Assembly: GCA_026018925.1 (NCBI GenBank)
Contig: JAKSZU010000003.1
Location: 9,142,236 to 9,206,235 of the forward strand
Direction: 5' to 3'
DNA length: 64,000 nucleotides
DNA from: Tupaia tana
Lineage: Eukaryota; Chordata; Mammalia; Scandentia; Tupaiidae
The translations under genes and the position numbers were made by a program. How positions within the stretch are numbered: the first letter of the stretch is position 1; every line of letters begins with the position of its first letter. Below are positions 1 through 11,001 of this stretch, in pieces. The notes under the pieces are model-generated. The model saw nothing but the letters and a program-made list of their open reading frames with translations. It was not told the DNA's origin and did not search any database.

Positions 1-31
<31 letters not shown>

Positions 32-36
32 TTTTT
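1..36. repeat. (TTTA)n microsatellite
   Basis: About nine TTTA units open the window. It abuts a minus-strand SINE at 37, so it is most simply that SINE's A-rich tail expanded into (AAAT)n. Confidence 0.9.
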
Positions 37-251
37 TAGAGAGAGATTTTCACCAGAGAGATAGAAAGCAAGAAATCACCTCCAGGAGGGATGGCTACAC
101 CACAATCCTTTCTCCTCCATTTTCTTCTTGGGATATTGGGCACATACACATCTGTGCCTGGCATGAATTTTAAGTCACCGGGTCCAGGAATCAAACTGCG
201 GTTGACTATGTGGGAGTCCAGCACCATAACCACTATACCATCTGCTGGTCC
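37..251 (-). mobile_element. tRNA-derived SINE, full type
   Basis: Reads in reverse from a GAGAGAGATTTT tail side through GAAATCACCTCCAGGAGGG, CCTTTCTCCTCCAT and CACCGGGTCC to CATCTGCTGGTCC. All family landmarks are in order; moderately diverged. Confidence 0.9.
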
Positions 252-355
252 TGACTCTATTCTCTTTATAAATTACTCAGTTTCAGATATTTCTCTTAGC
301 AACACAAAAAAAGACTATGACAGTTCCAAACTTGAGCTAACAATAAGGAAAATGT

Positions 356-490
356 GGGACCAGAGGTAGTGTGGTGGTTAAGGCACTGAACTTCCACATG
401 GCTGATAGTTGTTCAAGTCCAAAACCTGGTGGCTTGAAAACCACATGAACATTGAATACCCAAAATTCCAGGAAGAAAGTAAAGGAAAAA
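356..490 (+). mobile_element. tRNA-derived SINE, truncated and diverged
   Basis: Begins GGGACCAGAGGTAGTGTGGT and keeps the B box (TTGTTCAAGTCC) and GGTGGCTTGAAAA, but then decays and lacks the CT linker and CCCTATAGC motif. Confidence 0.75.
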
Positions 491-499
491 AGATTATTT

Positions 500-1352
500 C
501 TGTTTTATACATAGTTTCAAATAATTTATGCCATTTATCCTCTTTTTATTCTATATTTTTTCTTGTTCTTATATCCTCTTTCTAAAATAAAAGTGGATAA
601 ATATTTTGAAACAAATCATATTTTATTCTCTGGCCAAGGTGAATATTAATACAGATTAAGGCTTGTCATCCTTGACACTGTTGATGTTTGGGTCAGATAA
701 TTCTTTGTCATGAAGGAGTTTTGCAGACTCTGTAGCAGCACCCCTGGGCCCCACCCACTGCATGCTAATTCTAAGTCCTGCCTCTCCCAGTTGTGAAACC
801 AGAACTTACAGATGCTGCCAAATGTCTCCTGAGGGATAGAACTGACCCCCAGGTAAAACTGTTGGTAGAGACGGTGCTTAAGTGTCTCCTGGCAAATTGG
901 TTCTTTATGTTTTAGGCACTACAAAGAAAAGAAAATGGACGCACTTTAAGAATTGATTCAATATTTGTTTAATTTTTATATTAGTACCTGTTGTATACAA
1001 AAAGTGTATCCTGCATGTTGAGAGACCCCTAGATTTTTATATTAAAACAGATAGTTGTGGTATGAAATTATGCCTACAGGCACATCTTCTGTGATGTACA
1101 GAAGATGGAATCACTACTGTATCACCCAATCAGCATAAATATTGCAAAGAAAAATGACCCTGGGAGTTTTCATCTTTGTCTGTGTTACTTCAGGAATATC
1201 ATACACTTTTTTTTCTGAACATTTTTACTATAAGCTTAACTACCAAATATTTCCTTTACCATTAGTTATATAATTTATTTTAAAGTAGGATCAATTTAAA
1301 TATACACTTTCCTTTGGTTAATTTTACATTTTTCTTATTTGAAAAGAAATTA
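500..1352. other. unique intronic DNA, nothing recognised
   Basis: AT-rich sequence with no repeat family, exon or RNA gene that I can identify. A short GC-richer part lies near 735-860. Confidence 0.5.
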
Positions 1353-1592
1353 AGTTTTTTGCCATAGGGTACGTGCACTCACTGGAGAGAGAAAGAGAGG
1401 CAGTGAGAGAAAAAGCGAACAATCATCCCCTGAAGGGATGGCCACACCGCTATTCCTTCTTCTCCATTCTCCTTTCAGGATTTTGGCCACACACGCCAGG
1501 TATGATTTTCAAGCCATCAGGTCTGGGATGTGGACTATTGTCCACCATGTGGGAGCCCAGCCCCTTAATCACCAAGCTACCTGTTGGCCTCG
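1353..1592 (-). mobile_element. tRNA-derived SINE, full type, old
   Basis: Reverse-strand landmarks: GCCATAGGGTACGTGCACTC, CATCCCCTGAAGGGATGGCC, TTCTTCTCCATTCTCC, AAGCCATCAGGTCTGGGA and terminal CTGTTGGCC. No clear target-site duplication. Confidence 0.88.
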
Positions 1593-1639
1593 AGGGGGTT
1601 TTGCATATTTTTGATTTTACTGAAGTTAGAAATTAATGC

Positions 1640-3500
1640 AAACTGTATAATGATACTAGGATTAGTTTGTCGAGTCAGATTTACACAAATCAAATCTCTT
1701 CTCTAGAGCCTAAAGTTACCAGTAATTTCAAGAAACAAGAAATCAGCAGGCTGTGGTATAAGGCCTACAAGCAAGGCCTGATGTCACGGGCCACCACACC
1801 TGAGAAAAGCCACGAGGCTCTCCAATGGCCACCTGCCAGCTCCCCTCCTTCCCTGCCCCAGATAAGGGGACAAGGAGGTAATACAACACCTTCCTCTGGC
1901 AGGCACCAGGCTCAGTTCCCACTTGTCCCTGAGTAGTGGGCTTTGGTTCCCGGCCGCCCTGCAAAATTGTCAAACAAGCGGATGATATCCTCCTCTTGGA
2001 GCTGAGGAACACAGCCTGCCTCCCCCAGCCCTGGTCCCTCTCTCTGTTTACAAGTGCACCCCAACATGACCATGCAAGGTGTAGGGCGTCTTCCTCCTCA
2101 AGGCTGTGAGTTCATTTGGCAATACACAGCTGCTGGTCTCCTCTGCCCTGTCATGTGCCAGGTGCTGGCCATCCCCATAACCCAGTGCGGGAATCTCTCC
2201 CTCACCAACAGAGTCAAAGGAAGTGGTTAAAATAGAGGGACAAGCGAAGCAGGGGAGCGCCTGCATTGGATGAGCATTCTGGCCTGGAGTTCTAAAGGAA
2301 GGTCTCTAATGAAGTATGCAGTTTATTACCTCACACTGAAGCATTTGGAGTAGAAGTGCCTCCAGTGAATGTCTCAGTGGTCACCTGGCTTATAAGTTGT
2401 TTTCCAGGCTGCCCTGATGGTGAATCCAGACGCTGAATGTGTTTAACACAAGCAACCTAAAACATCCTGCTCAATACATTCCGCAGATAATGGCTTCAAT
2501 TCTAGGAAAGATTTTGGGGATACGTGGGCATACACTACTATTCAGAATTTTTACAAAGAAATTGCTTCAGGTCACTTGCCTTCTTTCTTCCAAAACAAGC
2601 ATGAAAGGCTGGAAAGACTAATATGAGACTATTCATGAGAAAATATGTTCCATTTAGAAATACAGAAAATATATTTAAGAACATTGTGGTAATTCTTTTC
2701 AAGCCTAATTACTAAAGATTTGATATTATTCTACTATGAATAAAGTTATTTAATGTTTTTAAATGACTAATTTCTAATTCAAGTCATTTAGATCACTTGA
2801 AACTTTGAAAGTCAGCATACTAACTAGTTATTATATTGTTGCTTTTAATTCATAAGGGTGATAACTGCCATCTTAAATATTTGCTCTTCTCTTCCTAACT
2901 AAGCTAAATTAAATAGGTGATAATTAAGACTAACAACTCAAGAATAAAAGCTAATAAAAGAATATCTTATATATTTGCAGTGTTTTAAATTTTACTTCTT
3001 CTCTCACATTAAACAGGGGTTTAAGTGAAATGCTGATGAACCGTATAACTGTAACTCAGACTTTAACACTCTTTGAAATCACCTGACATAAATAAGGATT
3101 AGCTTATGCGTAAAGGTAGCTAAAATATCTCAGGAGGAAAGATGACCTGAGGAGATGTACTGAGATTGATAAACTTTTTGCACCAAGGTACCATGAGAGA
3201 TTGAGTTGTGTTTATTTGCACACTAACCTTTGATTAGTACAATCTGAAGGCCACTCATTGAAACTTTTCTATTCAAATGTGGAATGTGCAATACTATTGA
3301 GTTATTTTTCTTGCTGAATATCTCCTTTCCTATGATCTAATAGTGAAAATTGTTGTGCTAGACAATTTTTAAAGTCATTATAACCTACAAAATAATACAT
3401 TCTGTGGGCCACCACAATAATTATAGGAGGGCCTTGTGGGTAGGGAAGGAGAAAAGAATTAACCAGAAGAAAGAATGTGTATCAGCTCTCAGAGAAGGAT
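1640..3500. other. unique intronic DNA; GC-richer block at 1760-2290
   Basis: No recognisable repeat. The block 1760-2290 is clearly more GC-rich than its surroundings, with CCTCC-rich pyrimidine runs. It gives two short overlapping open frames on opposite strands but no domain I recognise. It could be an old pseudogene or a conserved non-coding element; I cannot tell which. Confidence 0.4.
3175..3250 (+). repeat. source-like copy of an 80-bp segment also found inside a SINE at 4432-4504
   Basis: A 31-bp core at 3189-3219 is identical to 4446-4476, and similarity continues on both sides (TAACCTTTGATTAGTACAAT against TAACCTTTAATGAGTGCAAT). The present copy lies in unique intron sequence. Confidence 0.85.
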
Positions 3501-3660
3501 CTACATTCTGGATTGTTAGGCAGGATTTCTAGGTCTGCAATTAACTCACTTATGCAAATACCATAGCCCTGTGGGTTTTGGTTTCCTCATTAGTAAAATA
3601 AGGGATTGAGCTGGAAGGTCTCTTGGGAACTTTCTAGCTTTAAGGGTCTTGTAGAGTACA
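3495..3660 (+). mobile_element. MIR-like ancient SINE fragment
   Basis: Contains GGTTTCCTCATTAGTAAAAT followed by AGGGATTGAGCTGGAAGGTC, the conserved core of MIR-type elements (CAGTTTCCTCATCTGTAAAAT). Flanks are decayed. Confidence 0.55.
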
Positions 3661-4233
3661 CACATGGCTCCCCTTTGTATTAATCAAAATATCTTATTTA
3701 TGAAACATGCTGAAGCATAGTTCTCTTTCATTATTTTATTCTCATCTTCAGCCAATTACCATAATGTCTGTGTATACTTTTGTTTTAATAGGTTTACATC
3801 TCCTAGAAAATTATTTCATGAAAATAATTTTGGACTAATGTGTACAATAAAAATCATATCCCCTCTATTCCACAATAGAAGTATATCATTATTTATAATT
3901 TGGAACTGCAAACATGGGTTGAATTAATCTTACATTATTGTCTACCAGTAATTTAAGTTTCCTATTATTTAATCAACACTGTTGATTTCATATGTCAACT
4001 TAACTTTGAAAGTACTAGAGCGTATATTTAAATTTATATCTTGTAGTAAGTAACTCGATATGAATCCCAGACTAAATCAGGCATACTGAGTAGTTCTCCA
4101 ACTTATGACCTTGTTGCCATTTGTAACCATCTTGGACCTAAGTAGCAAGTCATGTTCACCATGTTTTCTCATTGAACAGAGTCAATAGTAACTACCTTCC
4201 AAGTAAACAAACTGCACTGGAAAAAAAAAAAAA
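3660..4233. other. unique AT-rich intronic DNA
   Basis: No repeat family or coding signal recognised. Confidence 0.5.
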
Positions 4234-4541
4234 TTGAGAGATTTGTGCGATAGGGCATGCTAGAAAGACAGAGAGAGATAGAAAGCGAGAAATCACCCCC
4301 TAGGGGGGATGGACACACCACAATCCCTTATCCTCCATTCTCCTCTTGGGATCTTGGGCACGCACGCACAAGTGCCCGGCATGAGTTTAAGCCATCAGGT
4401 CCGGGACTTGAAAAATACACGGTCGACTGTATTTTTCCACTAAAATACCATGAGAGATTGAGTTGTGTTTATTTGCTTGCTAACCTTTAATGAGTGCAAT
4501 CTAAATTCCATGACATAGCCATTACACCATCTGCTGGTCCC
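4234..4541 (-). mobile_element. tRNA-derived SINE interrupted by a local copied segment
   Basis: The SINE runs from GAGAGATTTGTGCGATAGGGC through CACCCCCTAGGGGGG, CACGCACGCACAAGTGCCCGG and CATCAGGTCCGGGACTTGAA. At about 4431 it is broken by an AT-rich segment to about 4509, then resumes with GACATAGCCATTACACCATC and CTGCTGGTCCC. The inserted DNA replaces the usual GTGGGAGTCCAGC and matches 3175-3250. Confidence 0.9.
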
Positions 4542-4727
4542 AAAAAACAATTATTAATCATTGCTGATCACATACATTCTTATCGACATAAAAAATGAAA
4601 AATGACTTTTTTCACACTTTCCATTTTTTTTTTTTTCCAGTTCAAATGTCAGCCTCAGATGTTGAGCTAGAATGAGACCACTGAGTAGTGGACTTTTTTT
4701 GATATCAAATGACAAGACCTCATTATC

Positions 4728-4997
4728 CTTTTTTTTTTTTTTTTTAAAGAGGTTTTTGCCGTAGGGTATGTGCACTCGCCAAAGAAAGACAAAGACAGTA
4801 AGAAGGAAAGTGAGAAATCACTCCCCCAGGGGGATAGCCATACTGTAATCTCTTCTCTTTTATTCTCCTCCCAGGGTCTTGGGTGCACACACACACATGA
4901 ACCCAACAGGATTTTCAAGCCACCATGTCTGGGACTCAAACCGTGATTGGCCATGTGGAAGTCCAGTGACATAACTGCTACACCATCTGCTGGCCCC
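4728..4997 (-). mobile_element. tRNA-derived SINE, full type
   Basis: Starts at a T run and AAAGAGGTTTTTGCCGTAGGG and ends CATCTGCTGGCCCC. Flanks GACCTCATTATCCTTTT and AGGCCTTATTATCTTTT look like a diverged target-site duplication. Confidence 0.88.
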
Positions 4998-5237
4998 AAG
5001 GCCTTATTATCTTTTAATACCTACACCATTAAACTGATATTACTGAAATAAGACTACGACACAAATGATCCTGTATATTTTTCACTATCTCACACAGATC
5101 AGGCAGCTGTACGGATGATTTATCAGTTGATACATCTTACCACCAAGGTGAGTGACATTAGATATATAGAGTTTTTCTATTTACAAAATATACCAATTTC
5201 AGTCCACAATACAAACTACTTTTAAAAGAGCTAAATA

Positions 5238-5500
5238 GGGAGCAGCAGGTGACATAATGGTTACTTTGTTGGAATCCCACAGTTTACCACAGTCGAGTCC
5301 CAGACCTGGTGGCTTAAAACTCACACCAGGTGCATGTGCATGTGTGCTCATGGTCCTGAGAGAAGACAAGGAGAAGAGATCGTGGTGCAGGTGGTGCGGT
5401 CATCACCTCGGGGAGGGATTTCTCGCTTTCTGTCTGTCTCTCCAGCGAGCACACATGCCCTACAGCAAAAATATCTCTCTTTTTTTTTTTAAAAAAAAAA
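5238..5500 (+). mobile_element. tRNA-derived SINE, full type
   Basis: Begins GGGAGCAGCAGGTGACATAA, B box near GTCGAGTCCCAGACC, ends CCCTACAGCAAAAATATCTC then T and A runs. The target-site duplication AGCTAAATA flanks it on both sides (ending 5237 and 5508). Confidence 0.9.
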
Positions 5501-5729
5501 GCTAAATAATACTGCCTGTGCTTGAATCTAATCTAAGTTCTGTTTCTCTTAATGGGAATAACATATTTGATTGCAACATACAAATTTATTTTTTATCTAA
5601 TTATCTGAAAACTTAAGAACACAGTATGTCTTATGTATGCTATATACTATCATGATAATTTTGAGTGTCTTTGAATAATATGCTATTGATAGCTATTAAA
5701 TCTATTTTTATATTGATTTACTTTTTAAA

Positions 5730-5966
5730 GAAAAGTTTATTTATTTCTCCCATGAGCATGAGACAGAGAGATGGAAGGACAGAATCCCAATGGGTCTTCC
5801 TGCTGTGCCCCACGCCAGCCTCGGCCAGCCCTGAATCTGGCCATGCATACTCCTGGCACATGCAGGGAGGTATGGGACTCAGGAGGTGAACTCAGAGCCG
5901 TCCCATGTGTGTCAGCCTTGCAGGGCTTTTTATCACTGGTTTATTGTTGTGCCACAGTCTGGTCCC
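5730..5966 (-). mobile_element. second tRNA-like SINE family (GGAAGAAATAAATAAA tail)
   Basis: Reverse-strand copy: tail side AAGTTTATTTATTTCTCCCAT, then AGACAGAGAGA, CCCACGCCAGCC, CTGGCACATGCAGGGAGGT, and head side GTGCCACAGTCTGGTCCC. The same order appears at 15911, 20458, 32684, 35086 and 42590. Confidence 0.8.
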
Positions 5967-6086
5967 AGTAATCTGGTTCCAAAGCACAAATAAATTAATA
6001 AATTATATTATGTTTCCTTCTGATGATAAACCATTTATATGTAACCATGGAAGCATACTCAGGAAACTGTGGTTTAAAATAACTTT

Positions 6087-6285
6087 TCTTTCAGACAGGG
6101 TCTTGCTGTGTCTGGACTCTCCTGCCTCAGCCTCCAGGTGGCTGGATCCCCTGCGTGCATCACCCCATTTGGCTTCTTCTCTTCCTTGAGGGGGAATGTG
6201 GCCCAGATATTGAGCCCTGGCCTTCCATGTGGCCTCAGCCTCCTGGGTAACAGCATCTGCAGGTTCATGCTTCCATAGCTGGGCC
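6087..6285 (-). mobile_element. 7SL/Alu-like SINE relic
   Basis: On the plus strand: GACAGGGTCTTGCTGTGTCT, then CTCCTGCCTCAGCCTCCAGG, GTGGCTGGATC, GTGCATCACCCCATTTGGC, and again GGCCTCAGCCTCCTGGGTAA. In reverse this is GGAGGCTGAGGCAGGAG ... CACAGCAAGACCCTGTCT, the signature of the 3' half of 7SL-derived monomers. The middle is rearranged or shortened, so the family cannot be named. Chance similarity is unlikely for the 3' 80 bp. Confidence 0.55.
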
Positions 6286-6289
6286 TAAA

Positions 6290-7246
6290 ATAACCTCACG
6301 TAGAAATAATACAAACTCTAGAAATACTTAAATGAGAGAAAGAAACACTGAGCTATTTTCTTTATGTGGCTCTGCTGGAACATCTATTAATATAATCAGT
6401 TTAGCAATTATTTCAACATTGTGTATGCCCCTAGAGCACCAGTTAATATGATGCAATAGAATCATACCCTGTTCGACCAATAAAATAATCTATACAAACT
6501 CAAATAATAATCAATTTTCGCCAAGGGAATAAATTACATCTGTATCATTTGCATCTGATATCAATTCACTTCAGCAAACATTTAGTGCGTACAGGGAGTC
6601 TGCTGTCTAACAGAATGCCACTCATGAATGGGATGACAGTTTTTCCTCCACTTCCCAGTAGCTTACAGTCTGTTTCTGAATCTTTTGAAATATATTCTAC
6701 TGGAAATAGTCACATGATGTAATGGGAGAAAAAAAAAAAAAATGGGACTCATTCAGGTTATTTAGGGAAGTCTTCTTGTAGAAGGTTGCATCTCCACTGA
6801 ATCTTGGAAGATAAAAATATTGGTCAGATAATGATGATGATAGGGTACTGCTGTCAGACACAACATCGTGAATGAACATGTGTTAAACAAGCAGGTCATT
6901 CATGTATTTAGAAATATGATCAGCAAGTACTAGTGGGGCACAAACACAACATGAAAATGACGGGATGTAAAATTACACAGGGAAGTGGTGGGTGAGGGGA
7001 TTATATTTTAAATAACAGATTGGACTATATAGGCAATATAGTATCATTAAACCTGTTTTAAACAGGTGTGTTATGATCAGATTTGCATTTTAGATAAAAA
7101 TATGAGCAAAATGCTTTAAAATACTGAAATTCACTTAATGTTAATGGAATCAAAGAATCCGAGTCACAAAAATATTAATTCTCTAAATAATGAAATAAAT
7201 TATGCTCTAACTCATGAATGTGATGTGTTTACAAAAGCTACCCCTT
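6290..7246. other. unique AT-rich intronic DNA
   Basis: Nothing recognised apart from short A runs. No exon-like open segment with splice signals. Confidence 0.5.
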
Positions 7247-7510
7247 GGGACCAGCAGATGGAGTAATGTCTACATCACTGGACTCCCATGTAGTCAACTG
7301 CAATTCAGGTCCTGGACCCAGCAACTTAAAACTCATGCCAGGTGCGTTTGCACGCGTGCCCAAGACCCCAAGAGGACAATGGAGGAGAAGGGATTGCGGC
7401 ATGGCCATCCCCCTAGGGGGTGATTTCACGCTTTCTGTCTCTCTGTCTCTCTCTGCCTCTCCAGTGAGCACATGAACCCTAGAGTAAAAATCTCTCTCTC
7501 TCCAAAAAAG
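7247..7510 (+). mobile_element. tRNA-derived SINE, full type
   Basis: GGGACCAGCAGATGGAGTAAT to TCTCTCTCTCCAAAAAAGG with the CCCCCTAGGGGGTGATTTC palindromic patch and CCCTAGAGTAAAAA near the end. Confidence 0.92.
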
Positions 7511-7576
7511 GACCTCTTATCTGGAATCCACCTGTGCTCTAACTTCTGTATTTTGTTTTGTTTTGTTTCTTTGCTC

Positions 7577-7807
7577 TGTTTTTTTGGTTTTACCATAGGG
7601 TACATGTACTAGAAGAGAAAGTGAGAAACCATTCCCCAGGGGGAAGGCCACGCCACAGTCCCTTCTTTTCCATTCTCCCCCTCAGGATCCCAGGCATTCA
7701 TGCACATGCTCTTGGTGTGATTTTCAAGCCACTGGCTCCAGGGCCTGAACTGCGGCAGTCAGCCCTGCGGAGTCCAACATTTTAGCCACTATACCACCTG
7801 CTGGCCA
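7577..7807 (-). mobile_element. tRNA-derived SINE, full type
   Basis: Reverse copy from TACCATAGGGTACATGTACT to ATACCACCTGCTGGCCA. Parts of the CT linker are missing. It lies in inverted orientation 70 bp from the preceding SINE. Confidence 0.88.
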
Positions 7808-7916
7808 CGCCTGTAACTTTCCAAAGTGAATGATACCTTATTCTATTATGAACACTGGTGGAGCTTCCCTCTCATCAGTGGCAGCATTTATCACAAAGTA
7901 TTAAACTTATTTACTA

Positions 7917-8172
7917 GGAGCAGCAGATGACATAATGGTTATGTTGCTGGACTGCGATGTAGTGATTCAAGTACCGGACCCGGTGGCTTAAAACTCATAC
8001 TGGGAACGTGTGCGTGAATCCCCAAGATCCCGAGGGGAGAAAGGAGGAAAAGGGTTTGTGGCATGGCCATCCCCCACAGGGTGGGGGATGATTTCTTGCT
8101 TTGTGTCTTTCTGTCTCTCTCTGTCCTCCAGTAGTGCACATGCCCTATAGCAAATACTTTTACCCCCCAAAT
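7917..8172 (+). mobile_element. tRNA-derived SINE, full type
   Basis: GGAGCAGCAGATGACATAAT through GGACCCGGTGGCTTAAAACTC to CCCTATAGCAAATAC. The bases CCCCCACAGGGTGGGGG form an enlarged version of the central palindromic patch. Confidence 0.9.
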
Positions 8173-8289
8173 AAAACCTATTTACTTATCCACCCCTTCT
8201 GCCAAGATTTTCGCCTCCTAAATAAAAGTAGAAACTTGACATCATTTCAAAATGCCAAAACATAGTTGATTCAAAATAAACGTTCACTT

Positions 8290-8460
8290 GGGACCAGCAG
8301 GTGGCATGGTGGTTGGGGGCACTGGACTCCCACATGGCCAACCATGGTTCGAGTCCCAGGCCTCATGGCTTGCTTTCTCATGCTCTCTCTCTCTCTCACG
8401 CTATCATTCTTTGGTCAAATTAAAATAAAGAAATGGATAAATAAATTTGAATAAAATTAT
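8290..8460 (+). mobile_element. tRNA-derived SINE, short variant
   Basis: GGGACCAGCAGGTGGCATGG, B box GGTTCGAGTCCCAGG, then directly CTTGCTTTCTCATGCTCTC and a GGTCAAATTAAAATAAAG tail. It lacks the CACGCCGGGCGCG to CCCTATAGC body of full copies. Confidence 0.88.
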
Positions 8461-8660
8461 AAAAAATAATAAATGTTCATTGAACAAAGTGATAAAAGCA
8501 TGAACACAAATAAAAGTGTCTGATCTTTCTAAAGTATACAACATTAAATATCTAATTTACAAAAGAAAGCATGGGTTGAATTCTCGAACTGTTTCCTAGT
8601 TCTCTTATTTGTGACCTAAGCACATATCAGTTGTTACCAGTTCTGATGAATATTTATTAT

Positions 8661-9133
8661 GCTGTGTTGAACAGTTTCCCCAAAATGCATGTTTACTCAG
8701 AACCTCAAAAATACAGCTTGATTTGGAAATAAGGTCTTTGCATATATAATTAGTTAAGGTAAATTTCCTACTAATTAGGAAAAAAATAATTACAACCAAC
8801 CAATGATTAGGGTGGCCTTAAATTCAATTACTAATGTTCTCCTAAGAAGATCATGAGAAGATGCAGAGGCAGGGCACACGCGAGGAAGGACCCTGTGACG
8901 CCGGAGCTGAAAGTGAGAAGATGCAGCTACTAGCAAGGATGGCCCTCCTCCTTCTGGGGCCAGCACCAGAAGCTAGGGCAGCGGTGTGGGATGGTGCCTT
9001 CCCTGTGCCCTCAGAACAAAGCGACCCTTGATTTCAGACTTCTACCTTAGAAAACAAGGAGGAGATAAATTTCTGTCTCACACCACATAGTTTGTGGCAA
9101 TTTCTTACAGTGGTCATAAGGAACTAAAACATA
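8661..9133 (+). mobile_element. ERVL-MaLR LTR (MLT1-like), solo, decayed
   Basis: Contains the ordered MaLR landmarks AAGGTCTTTGCATATATAAT, TGATTAGGGTGGCC, GAAGATGCAGAGGCAGGG, TGATTTCAGACTTCTACC, AAATTTCTGTCTCACACCAC and TTGTGGCAATTTCTTACAG. No internal viral coding region is visible. Confidence 0.75.
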
Positions 9134-10089
9134 TACACCACAAGTACCTGCCCAGGCAGAACGAGAGCTATGGGAATCAGAGAATTCACCACGGTTCTGA
9201 CAGTTCCACTGGAGAATGCAGAGATGCCATTGGTACTGCATGAGAGGGACCAAATACTGCCATTCTTTGCATTTTACTTCTACTGGTGCTTTTATTTTAT
9301 TTGTGTTTATATTTTTTCAGTCCGCACCCATTTCTCACCGTGATCTGCATTGGGTGACATATGTAGGCATTATCAGTGAGTCTTCTAAATCACAGACATT
9401 TATGAGAATTACTTCAGGTGTGTGTATCCTGGCTTCTCAAAGCACTGATCCTATTCTTTCGAAGATTCTGGGTGAAAACTGATTTAGTGTTTGCCATCAA
9501 ATTGCCCACCATTTTATTAAATACATTGTGTTTGCTTTTTTGTAAGACGAGTGCTTGAGTAATGTAGACAACAGTGACTTTTAAAAATGATTAAACTGAG
9601 ACTTCCTCCTTTTGCTCGATGCTGTCCCTTATGTACAATAAGCAGATTAGTGTGGGTGCTCAGGGAGAAGGTTTACTGACTCAAAAGACAGGGGATGCAG
9701 ACTTCATTCTAAAAATAGCAGCATGCAGTTTTTCAACTAAACTGGAGGGAGAACTAAATAGAGACTTAATTTAAAATGAGTTTAGATTCATTGAAATTGG
9801 AATCTGTATTATATTCAAGATAAGTCAGGGAACAAAAACACTAGAAGCTCTAGAGATTTCAAAGCAGTGGCCTGGAACTAAACTTCTCCACCTGCAATAA
9901 AGTCCATTTCCTATTTTTAATCTTGAGAAGTACTACGTATCTCAGATGAGAACGTGATCAGGGAAGTCCGGCACTGAGGAGCCAGTAAGCACAAAGGAAA
10001 TCAGGACAGGCACACATGCGAAACAGCACTCATGCTGCAATTCCACCCTCAGGAGTTCCAGCAAACGGTGAAGAAAAGAAGTACGATCT
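9134..10089. other. unique intronic DNA
   Basis: No repeat recognised with confidence. An open frame at 9216-9482 has no recognised domain and is probably chance. Confidence 0.5.
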
Positions 10090-10305
10090 CAGGGGGTCAG
10101 TCTGTGGCTCAGCAATAAAACATGACACCATGAGGCACACTCACACAGGGTTCTTGGTCCAAGTCTGGAGACCTCCCTGAGCTCATGGGGGACTGCCATG
10201 GCCCCCGATCTGAACTGACAGGAGGCGAGGGTGGATCGCATCAGGACCCTGTACAGGGTGCTTTGAATACACACAAATAACCTTTGTAAAAGAGGACAAC
10301 CCATC
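10090..10305 (+). mobile_element. second tRNA-like SINE family, diverged
   Basis: Begins CAGGGGGTCAGTCTGTGGCTCAGCA, has a B-box-like GGTCCAAGTCTGGAGACCTCC shared with the reverse copy at 32684, then diverges and ends near ACACACAAATAACC. Confidence 0.6.
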
Positions 10306-10496
10306 TCCTAATCTGCAGTCTTAAGACAGATTCCAGATAAGCCATCTGAAGATTTCCATAAAGATCATCTTTTTCTCCCGCAGAAGTGATCAAAGCCAAA
10401 TTCTCCCTACTGAGACCCTAGAATACACAATACGGCTGCTCTCTGGGCGGGGATACAGTTGATTCATATCTTTCTACTCAAAAGCATAGGATTCCT

Positions 10497-10578
10497 GGGG
10501 CCGGCAGGTGACATGGTGGTTAAGGGTGCTGGAATCCCACATGGCCAACCACGGTTCGAGTCCTGGACCTAGTGGCTT

Positions 10579-10615
<37 letters not shown>

Positions 10616-10660
10616 GTCTTTCTCGTGCTCTGTCCCTCTCTGAAAAAATTAAAATAAATA
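10497..10660 (+). mobile_element. tRNA-derived SINE, short variant (outer element)
   Basis: GGGGCCGGCAGGTGACATGG, B box GGTTCGAGTCCTGG, a long (CT)n run at 10578-10611, then TTAAAATAAATA. Its tail seems to resume after the inner SINE as GTTAAATAAAATAATTCTTT (10959 on). Confidence 0.88.
10578..10611. repeat. (CT)n microsatellite
   Basis: Sits in the linker of a short-variant SINE. Confidence 0.95.
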
Positions 10661-10917
10661 GGGACCAGCATTTGGCATAATGACTATGTCGCTGGACTCC
10701 CATGTAGTTGACTGTGGTTCGAGTTCCAGACTCAGACTCAGTGGCTTAAACTCATGCTGGGTGCATGTGCACGCATGCCCGAGATCCCAAGAGGACAATG
10801 GAAGAAAAGGGATTGCAGCATGGCCGCCCCCTCTGAGGGGTGATTTCTTACTTTCTGTCTGTCTCTTTCTGTCTTTCTGGTGAGTGCACTCACCCTATAG
10901 CACAAACCTCTCCAAAA

Positions 10918-10956
<39 letters not shown>

Positions 10957-10958
10957 AT
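10661..10958 (+). mobile_element. tRNA-derived SINE, full type, nested in a short variant's tail
   Basis: GGGACCAGCATTTGGCATAA to CCTCTCCAAAATAAATAAAT, ending in a long (AAAT)n run. Confidence 0.92.
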
Positions 10959-11001
10959 GTTAAATAAAATAATTCTTTAAAAAAAAGAGCATAGGATGCC
11001 T

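Larger units (their letters stand above)
10484..11001 (+). repeat. target-site duplication around a nested SINE pair
   Basis: GCATAGGATTCCT at 10484-10496 and GCATAGGATGCCT at 10989-11001 (one mismatch in 13) bracket both SINEs at 10497-10660 and 10661-10958. Confidence 0.8.
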
